Of a DNA stretch of 64,000 nucleotides, positions 57,490-64,000 are shown in pieces. The notes beneath the pieces are model-generated. The model searched no databases and was not told the DNA's origin. It was given only the letters and a program-made list of their open reading frames with translations. A program made the position numbers and the translations under genes. Source of the stretch: Mycolicibacterium aubagnense (GTDB taxonomy: Bacteria > Actinomycetota > Actinomycetes > Mycobacteriales > Mycobacteriaceae); NCBI RefSeq assembly GCF_010730955.1, contig NZ_AP022577.1:5270001-5334000 (forward strand). The letters are read 5' to 3'. Numbering within the stretch: position 1 is the stretch's first letter; each line of letters starts with the position of its first letter.

Positions 57490-58013
57490 CGAGGCTCCTT
57501 GACGGTGAGAGGCTGGCCGGCCACCACCAGCACGACGCGGTCGCAGACCGCGGCCAGTCGCTGGTTGAGCGAGCCCAATTGATCGGCGAACCGGCGGCCC
57601 GATGCCGTGGCCGGGACGACGGTCAGGCCCACCTCGGGGCTGACCAGGGCCAGTGGTGCGGTGAATTCGCTGACTGCCGAGGTCAATTCGTCGACCTCGG
57701 ACTCAATCGACCCACCGGTCCAGGCGTCGCGGCGGTCCATCGCGGCAACCAGCCAACCGCCGATGTCATCGACCATGGTGGCGGTTGCGGACAGGTGCAA
57801 AGTGCTTGCCACATCGGCGGATTCGACGGTCGACCAGTGTGCCGGCCGGCGGTTCCGATGGGCTGAAACCCGGGCTGCGAAGTCGGCGTCGCCGTCGACG
57901 GAACCGGTCGCTACGTAATGCACCGGTTCGCCCGGACCGGCCGCACGGCCGATCCAGTCCTCGGCCCACTGCGACTTTCCCGAGCGGATGCCGCCGAGCA
58001 CCAGGGTGCGCAC
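57486..58013 (-). CDS. cobU: Adenosylcobinamide kinase/guanylyltransferase
   Basis: About 175 residues from GTG 58013. The P-loop GGIRSGKS (about 7-14) is at the N-terminus, followed by the His region ([14 protein letters not shown]) of the guanylylated site. It phosphorylates adenosylcobinamide and adds GMP. In M. tuberculosis cobU lies elsewhere (Rv0254c); here it joins cobT and cobS. It starts 5 bases after the DUF3043 gene, so it may be read from the DUF3043 promoter. Confidence 0.92.
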   Translation of the reverse strand: MRTLVLGGIRSGKSQWAEDWIGRAAGPGEPVHYVATGSVDGDADFAARVSAHRNRRPAHWSTVESADVASTLHLSATATMVDDIGGWLVAAMDRRDAWTGGSIESEVDELTSAVSEFTAPLALVSPEVGLTVVPATASGRRFADQLGSLNQRLAAVCDRVVLVVAGQPLTVKEPR

Positions 58014-58018
58014 CGGGC

Positions 58019-58705
58019 TCAGTCGACCTTGTCCCCGCGGCTGACCTGCGGCTTCGGCACCCGCATCCGGCGCAGCTGCGAGGCCCGGCTGGCCGCGTAA
58101 AACCCCAGCTTCCAACCACTTTCGGTGTTGTCCGGGAACTTCGCGTCGACCCGCTTGTTGATGCGCCGGCTCAGCAGGACACCGTCGATCGCCATGATCA
58201 CCATCAGGGCCAACATCGCGATCGACAGCAGGCCCTGCGTCTGGACCGGCGGCAGCGCCATCATGAAGAACACCAGTACCAGCGCCGACGGCATGAACAG
58301 GCCCAGCACGTTGCGCCGGGAGTCGACGAGATCGCGGACGTACCGCTTGACCGGGCCCTTGTCGCGGGGCAGCAGGTAGGCCTCGTCGCCGGCCATCATC
58401 TTGGCGCGGCGCGAATCCATGTCCGCCCGGCGGGCCACCCGCTCGGCCTTGCGCTCGTCCTTGGACTTGGAGTTGCGAAGTTCCTTGCGCCGCTTGCGTG
58501 CCTCGGCCGTCGTCATCGGCGCCGGAGCGACCGGGCCGCGCTTGCGGGCCGCGGCGCTCCGTTTGGGCGTCGGGCGGCCCTTGGGTGCGGTGGTGCCCCC
58601 GGCGACGTCGACGTCCGAGTCGGCGGCCCCGGTGACGGAGTCAACGCCCTCGTCGCCGCCACCTTCGGAGTCGGGATTGTCCTTCTTGCGGCCCAGCAGA
58701 TTCAC
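58019..58705 (-). CDS. DUF3043 membrane protein (Rv2206 type)
   Basis: A 228-residue protein with a disordered acidic/basic N-terminus (about 1-100), then two hydrophobic helices (about 135-177) and a basic C-terminal part. It matches Rv2206 in place and size. Function is unknown. TAACCT ends 6 bases before GTG 58705, indicating a leaderless transcript, and the divergent glycerate kinase gene has the same layout on the other side. Confidence 0.88.
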   Translation of the reverse strand: MNLLGRKKDNPDSEGGGDEGVDSVTGAADSDVDVAGGTTAPKGRPTPKRSAAARKRGPVAPAPMTTAEARKRRKELRNSKSKDERKAERVARRADMDSRRAKMMAGDEAYLLPRDKGPVKRYVRDLVDSRRNVLGLFMPSALVLVFFMMALPPVQTQGLLSIAMLALMVIMAIDGVLLSRRINKRVDAKFPDNTESGWKLGFYAASRASQLRRMRVPKPQVSRGDKVD

Positions 58706-58776
58706 GGTGTCAGGTTACTTCGGTGGCCGCGGTCGGCCGTCATGCACCCAAGTCGGAGGCGGCTTAACCTGCTCGG

Positions 58777-59841
58777 ATGAGAGTCCTGATCGCCCCCGAC
58801 TGCTACGGCGACAGCCTCACCGCGGTGCAGGCCGCGGCGGCGATCGCCGCGGGCTGGGCCGTCGCGCGCCCGACCGACACCCTCGTGCTCGCTCCGCAGT
58901 CCGACGGTGGCCCCGGCTTCGTCGACGTCCTGGCCGAACGGCTGGGCGGTCTGCACACGACCAGGGTGCGCGGCCCGTTGGATCGCGAGGTCACCGCGCA
59001 GTGGGTGCTGCACGAGGCCACCGCCTATATCGAGTGCGCGCAGGCCTGCGGGTTGGCGCTGCTCGGTGGGCCGCCCACCGCGGCGACCGCGCTGGACGCG
59101 ACGAGCTTCGGGGTGGGCCAGCTGGTGGACGCCGCGCTGGTGGCGGGCGCACACCGCGTGGTCGTGGGCCTCGGCGGCAGTGCCTGTACCGACGGCGGCC
59201 GCGGGCTCGTCGAAGCGCTGGGCGGGCTGGCGTCCGCGCACCAGAGGCTGGCGGGCGCCGAACTGATCGTCGCCTCGGACGTCGAGCACCCACTACTGGG
59301 ACCGATGGGTGCCGCGGCGGTGTTCGGTCCGCAGAAAGGGGCCGATCCCGCGACGGTGGCAGTTCTGGAGCAGCGGCTGACGGAGTGGGCCCGCGAACTC
59401 GAATCCGTGGCCAGCCGAGATGTCTCCGCGGAACCCGGTGCCGGCGCCGCCGGCGGTCTCGGGGCGGCGCTGCTGGCGCTGGGCGGACGGCGCGAGTCGG
59501 GGGCGACGGTGATCGCCGGCCACACCGGGCTGGCTGCGGACCTCGCCGCTGCCGACCTGGTCATCACCGGTGAGGGCCGGTTCGACGACCAGTCGCTGCA
59601 CGGCAAGGTGATCAGCGCCCTGGTCGGTCAGGCCCACGGCAGGCCGGTGCTGGTGCTGGCCGGGCAGGTGACGCTGAACCCGTCGGCACTGGCTGCCGCG
59701 GGGGTCGCGGCCGCTCATTCGATCACCGACCACGCCGGTTCGGTGGCGCTGGCCATCGCCGACGCGGCCAACCAGCTGAGCGGATTAGCTGCGGCTGTCG
59801 CCGCTGAAGTCGGGAATAGCGGCCGGACAAGGTACCGTTGA
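58777..59841 (+). CDS. Glycerate 2-kinase family protein
   Basis: A 354-residue kinase of the GarK/GlxK type. Family features: [35 protein letters not shown], and [15 protein letters not shown] with [14 protein letters not shown]. It phosphorylates glycerate in central metabolism. TAACCT (58765-58770) ends 6 bases before ATG 58777, so the message is probably leaderless. It is the Rv2205c orthologue. Confidence 0.92.
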   Translation: MRVLIAPDCYGDSLTAVQAAAAIAAGWAVARPTDTLVLAPQSDGGPGFVDVLAERLGGLHTTRVRGPLDREVTAQWVLHEATAYIECAQACGLALLGGPPTAATALDATSFGVGQLVDAALVAGAHRVVVGLGGSACTDGGRGLVEALGGLASAHQRLAGAELIVASDVEHPLLGPMGAAAVFGPQKGADPATVAVLEQRLTEWARELESVASRDVSAEPGAGAAGGLGAALLALGGRRESGATVIAGHTGLAADLAAADLVITGEGRFDDQSLHGKVISALVGQAHGRPVLVLAGQVTLNPSALAAAGVAAAHSITDHAGSVALAIADAANQLSGLAAAVAAEVGNSGRTRYR

Positions 59842-59844
59842 TGG

Positions 59845-59864
59845 TGCCTGGATAGTTCCAGGCA
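59845..59864 (+). terminator. Short hairpin after the glycerate kinase gene
   Basis: TGCCTGG / CCAGGCA, a 7-bp stem with a 6-base loop, just after the stop codon and 25 bases before erpA. It could end the kinase transcript or sit in the erpA leader. Confidence 0.45.
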
Positions 59865-59889
59865 ATCGAGTGTGCACCAGGGAGAAGCA

Positions 59890-60258
59890 ATGACTGTTGA
59901 GGACGCGACCAGCACCGGTACCTCGACCGAGACTCACGGCGTGATTCTGTCGGACGCGGCGGCCACCAAGGCCAAAGCTCTGCTGGATCAGGAAGGCCGG
60001 GACGACCTCGCGCTGCGTATCGCTGTGCAACCGGGCGGCTGCGCCGGCCTGCGTTACAACCTGTTCTTCGATGACCGCACCCTCGACGGTGACCTCACGA
60101 CCAACGTCGGCGGCGTCAACCTCACCGTTGACCGCATGAGTGCCCCGTACGTCCAGGGCGCCGTCATCGACTTCGTCGACACCATCGAGAAGCAGGGCTT
60201 CACCATCGACAACCCGAACGCCACCGGCTCCTGCGCCTGCGGCGATTCGTTCAACTGA
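59890..60258 (+). CDS. erpA: Iron-sulfur cluster insertion protein, HesB/ErpA type
   Basis: A 122-residue A-type carrier that hands Fe-S clusters to target proteins, orthologous to Rv2204c. The three ligand Cys are C51 (GGCAGLRY), C115 and C117 (SCACGDSF). The start ATG 59890 has GGAGAAG upstream. Lipoyl synthase and other Fe-S enzymes encoded nearby are possible clients. Confidence 0.92.
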   Translation: MTVEDATSTGTSTETHGVILSDAAATKAKALLDQEGRDDLALRIAVQPGGCAGLRYNLFFDDRTLDGDLTTNVGGVNLTVDRMSAPYVQGAVIDFVDTIEKQGFTIDNPNATGSCACGDSFN

Positions 60259-60280
60259 CCCAGCCGGTCCGGCGGGTCTC

Positions 60281-60937
60281 CTACAGGGAGTCCGCCGGGC
60301 GCGGCAGGTACGAGCACACCAGGGTCTCGCGCGGCTGGACGAGCAGCTGAGCTACCGCCTGGAACTCGGTGTTGTTCGCAGCGGGCTTCGTCCCCGGGCC
60401 GCGCGACAGCCGGCCTGATGGCGCCACCTTCATGGTGAACAGCACCTGCGCCTGATTCGGTGACAGCATCACGATCTTGTCGATCGACGTCACATCTGCC
60501 TGGCCGAACTGCTTACGGAACGCATCACTGGCCAGATTCGCCACGGTGTAATCGGTGGCGTGGTCCTTGACGCCGTCATACAAGCCACACAGCGCGTGCC
60601 GCGCCACAGTCTGCTTGTCCTGCTGCAACAGCGCGTTCAGATAGCCCTGGATCGCGGACTTGGCAGAGGCATCGGTCAGGCCTCGATCGCTCGTGCTGTG
60701 GACCGCGAAGATGATGCCGCCGATGACGGCGACAACCGCAACGACAGCGCCGATGACCAGCAGGACTCGCTTGGTGTTGTTGCCGCCGCCCGATGGATAC
60801 GACACCGCCGGCGGAAGCGTCGTCGGGTAGGCCGGAGCAGGGCCGGCGGAGGGTGCACCGTAGGGGGCACCGTAGGTGGAGTTCCCCGGACCCGGCTGCG
60901 GGGGGATCGATTCCGGGTACGGATATGCGCCGTCCAT
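60281..60937 (-). CDS. Proline-rich single-pass membrane protein (Rv2203 type)
   Basis: About 218 residues from ATG 60937. The N-terminal part (about 1-55) is Pro/Gly/Tyr-rich and cytoplasmic; one transmembrane helix follows (about 56-79, LLVIGAVVAVVAVIGGIIF), then an extracytoplasmic domain with Cys pairs (ALCGLYDG and LVCSYLP). GTG 60946 is an alternative, but the TAGCCT element at 60947-60952 would place transcription start after it, so 60937 is preferred. Role unknown. Confidence 0.82.
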   Translation of the reverse strand: MDGAYPYPESIPPQPGPGNSTYGAPYGAPSAGPAPAYPTTLPPAVSYPSGGGNNTKRVLLVIGAVVAVVAVIGGIIFAVHSTSDRGLTDASAKSAIQGYLNALLQQDKQTVARHALCGLYDGVKDHATDYTVANLASDAFRKQFGQADVTSIDKIVMLSPNQAQVLFTMKVAPSGRLSRGPGTKPAANNTEFQAVAQLLVQPRETLVCSYLPRPADSL

Positions 60938-61002
60938 GTTGACCACAGGCTAGCGCACCCCGGCTGACGTCCCGGTCCGGCTACTCCGGGTGCGCTGGGT
61001 AA

Positions 61003-61980
<978 letters not shown>

Positions 61981-61990
61981 CCGCGAGCGG

Positions 61991-62035
61991 GTGGGAAACG
62001 ACCGGAGTCAGCTCGATCTCGCGGTCATTTCCCGC
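61991..62035. terminator. Bidirectional hairpin between adoK and asnB
   Basis: GTGGGAAACGACCG pairs with CGGTCATTTCCCGC, with one mismatch and one G-T pair over about 14 positions and a 17-base loop, between convergent genes. The AAA/TTT block lies inside the stem. Confidence 0.65.
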
Positions 62036-62052
62036 ACTGCCGGCGTCAGCGA

Positions 62053-64000
62053 TCAGAGCTCGACGGGGTAGACGGGCTCGCTGATCTGCGGCGTGACGCT
62101 GCCCTCGATGAAGATGGCATGCCACAACATGAAGATCAGCACCGTCCACAGCCGGCGGCTGTGATCGTTGACGCCATTGCGGTGGTCTTCGAGCATCTGG
62201 CGCACCGCGTCGAGGTTGATCAGGTGCCCGGCCTGCGACGCGTTGACCGTCGCGTAGGCCCACTCCAGCAGCTCGCCGGAGCGCAGCCAGTGCCGGATCG
62301 GCACCGGGAAGCCCAGCTTCGCGCGGTGCAGCACATGGGCGGGCACGATGGGTTCCAGCGCGCGGCGCAATGCGTATTTGGTCGTGGTCCGGGTGATCTT
62401 CTGGTCGTAGGGCAGCTTGGACGCGACCGCGAACACCTCGGGATCCAGGAACGGCACGCGCAGTTCCAGGGAGTTGGCCATGGTCATCTTGTCGGCTTTG
62501 ACCAGGATGTCGCCGCGCAGCCAGGTGAACAGGTCCAGGTGCTGCATGCGCGCGACCGGATCCCAGCCGGCGGACTCGGCGTAGATCGGCGCCGTCACAT
62601 CGGTGTGGGTCCACTCCGGGTTGAACTGCGCCAGGGTCGCCTGCAGCTGCTCGTCGGAGAAGCTGCGGGCGTTGCCGTAGTAGCGCTCCTCGAGCGTCAG
62701 CGACCCGCGGTGCAGCAGGCTCTTGCCCCGCACGCCATCCGGCAGGGACTTGGACGCCTTGCCCAGGCCCCGTCGCAGCCCGCGGGGGACGCGATCAAAC
62801 GCCTTGAGCGACAACGGTTCCCGATAGATGGTGTAGCCGCCGAACAGTTCGTCGGCGCCCTCGCCGGACAGCACGACCTTGACGTGCTTGCGGGCTTCGC
62901 GGGCGATGAAGAACAGCGGCACCAGCGCCGGGTCCGCCACCGGCTCGTCCAGGTACCAAACGATCTCCGGCAGCGCGTCGACGAACTCGGCCTGGCTGAC
63001 CACCTTGGTCACGTGCCGCGCCCCGATGGCCTCGGCGGAGGCGACGGCCACGTCGACCTCCGAAAAGCCTTCGCGCTCGAAGCCGGTGGTGAACGTGATC
63101 AGCTTGGGGTTGTGGCGCATCGCCAGTGCGGCGATGGCGGTGGAGTCGATGCCGCCGGACAGGAACGCGCCCACGGTGACGTCGGCCCGCATGTGCTTGG
63201 CGACCGAGTCCTCAAGCACCGCGGTGATCTCGTCGTACCGGGCCTGCTCCTGCCCTGCGACAAACGGCACCGCGGCGAACTTCGGCTTGAAGTACCGCGT
63301 CACCTCCGGCTGCTGGCCCGGCCGGATGCGGGCGTAGCTGCCCGACTCCAGTCGGCGGATACCGACCTGCAGCGTCTCGGGCTCGGGCACGTACTGCAGC
63401 ACGGTGTAGTGCTGGACGGCACGTTCGTCGATGCTCAGATCGATGCCGGCGCCGGCCGCCAGGTCGAGAATGCACTTCTTCTCGCTGCCCACGATGGTGC
63501 CGCCGGGTCCCGTCGCCAGATACAGCGGCTTGATGCCGAACGGGTCACGGGCGCAGAACAACTCGCGGGTCTCGGAATCCCACAGCGCGAAGGCGAACAT
63601 CCCGCGCAGGCGGCTCAGGGCAGCGGTGCCCCAGTAGTGGTACGCGGCGACGATCGCCTCGCTGTCGCCTTCGGTGGCGAACTCGGCACCGAACTCAGTA
63701 CGTAGCTCGTCCCGCAACTCCAGGTAGTTGTAGATCTCGCCGTTGAACACCAGCGCGTAGCGGTTCGGCGCCTCGGGCGGACCCCAGCGCAGCGGCTGAT
63801 GGCTGTGCGCGATGTCGATGATGGAGAGCCGGTTGAAGCCGAATACGACGGTGTGATGACCGTCTGACGGATCGCTGTCGTCGGCCCAGGCACCCGACTC
63901 GTCCGGACCCCGATGACGCATCGGATGCGTGGCATCCGATACCGCGCTCACGAGGTCAGTGGAATGGTCGGCAACAGGGTCGGCCAGGTAGGCCAGCAGT
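62053..64000 (-). CDS. asnB: Asparagine synthetase (glutamine-hydrolysing), 5' end just outside
   Basis: About 649 codons are visible; the gene runs off the right edge. The first in-window residues read LLAYLADPVADH, so only the first few residues, including the catalytic Cys2 of the glutaminase, are missing. MRHRGPDES is the glutaminase region and FLSGGIDSTAIA the ATP pyrophosphatase loop. It makes asparagine from aspartate and glutamine. Rv2201 orthologue. The C-terminal end is preceded by a hairpin. Confidence 0.94.
   Translation of the reverse strand, partial: LLAYLADPVADHSTDLVSAVSDATHPMRHRGPDESGAWADDSDPSDGHHTVVFGFNRLSIIDIAHSHQPLRWGPPEAPNRYALVFNGEIYNYLELRDELRTEFGAEFATEGDSEAIVAAYHYWGTAALSRLRGMFAFALWDSETRELFCARDPFGIKPLYLATGPGGTIVGSEKKCILDLAAGAGIDLSIDERAVQHYTVLQYVPEPETLQVGIRRLESGSYARIRPGQQPEVTRYFKPKFAAVPFVAGQEQARYDEITAVLEDSVAKHMRADVTVGAFLSGGIDSTAIAALAMRHNPKLITFTTGFEREGFSEVDVAVASAEAIGARHVTKVVSQAEFVDALPEIVWYLDEPVADPALVPLFFIAREARKHVKVVLSGEGADELFGGYTIYREPLSLKAFDRVPRGLRRGLGKASKSLPDGVRGKSLLHRGSLTLEERYYGNARSFSDEQLQATLAQFNPEWTHTDVTAPIYAESAGWDPVARMQHLDLFTWLRGDILVKADKMTMANSLELRVPFLDPEVFAVASKLPYDQKITRTTTKYALRRALEPIVPAHVLHRAKLGFPVPIRHWLRSGELLEWAYATVNASQAGHLINLDAVRQMLEDHRNGVNDHSRRLWTVLIFMLWHAIFIEGSVTPQISEPVYPVEL

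Noticed and set aside
58014..58018. Cobalamin riboswitch before cobU
   Set aside because: cobU starts 5 bases from the DUF3043 gene, so there is no leader.

Overview
The window is a piece of a high-GC mycobacterial chromosome, most likely an environmental, fast-growing type (Mycolicibacterium-like). From both ends it carries the conserved block known in Mycobacterium tuberculosis as Rv2229c to Rv2201, in inverted orientation: zinc-ribbon protein, RNase H/CobC, then panB, caeA, caeB, glnA2, glnE, glnA1, RDD protein, DUF4191 protein, lipA, lipB, Rv2216-type epimerase, dlaT, ephD-like hydrolase, pepB-type aminopeptidase, adenylate cyclase, gcvT, ilvE, cobS, cobT, DUF3043 protein, glycerate kinase, HesB/ErpA, Rv2203-type protein, adoK and asnB (cut by the right edge). 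Product names rest on my recognition of family sequences and motifs; no search was run.

Region 1 (1-1737) ends the Rv2229c-Rv2228c pair. Region 2 (about 2.0-16.2 kb) is an inserted mce locus: two translationally coupled GAF/LuxR-type regulators, yrbEA-yrbEB, six mce genes (A-F, the fifth a lipoprotein), two Mce-associated membrane proteins, a DUF732 secreted protein and a CAP-domain secreted protein. Many of its genes overlap by ATGA or GTGA, so it should be made as one lipid-importer unit. Region 3 (16.2-19.2 kb) is a sugar-type ABC importer (binding lipoprotein and two permeases) with no ATPase in the window. Region 4 (19.2-23.7 kb) is accessory: a transposase remnant, a 13E12-type DUF222/HNH gene behind a perfect SOS box, an XRE-cupin regulator divergent from a thioredoxin-reductase-like flavoprotein plus methyltransferase, and a small membrane protein. 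Then come rnpB and a CYTH-CHAD protein.

Region 5 (25.7-41.2 kb) is the conserved backbone with insertions: a crotonase, a wax ester synthase/DGAT, a KshA-HsaA steroid oxygenase pair behind a KstR-like operator (between caeB and glnA2), and a thioesterase, an F420-type oxidoreductase and a DoxX protein after glnE. Region 6 (41.3-50.6 kb) holds an ArsR/AHSA1 pair, glnA1, and a lipoate module in which lipB and lipA sit next to the lipoylated E2 dlaT. Region 7 (50.6-64 kb) holds the aminopeptidase, cyclase, gcvT, ilvE, a cobU-cobT-cobS cobalamin operon, and the glycerate kinase to asnB segment.

Three things stand out beyond the gene list. First, about a dozen genes have a TANNNT hexamer ending six bases before the start codon, the layout of leaderless mycobacterial promoters. 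Second, a 32-bp tandem repeat begins inside the last codons of gcvT and runs to the ilvE promoter, and a degenerate partial copy lies inside gcvT. Third, the kshA-hsaA pair looks like a KstR-controlled steroid-degradation island in a nitrogen-metabolism neighbourhood. I saw no CRISPR array, no tRNA and no prophage. I do not claim a wholly new system; the strongest candidates are in the findings.
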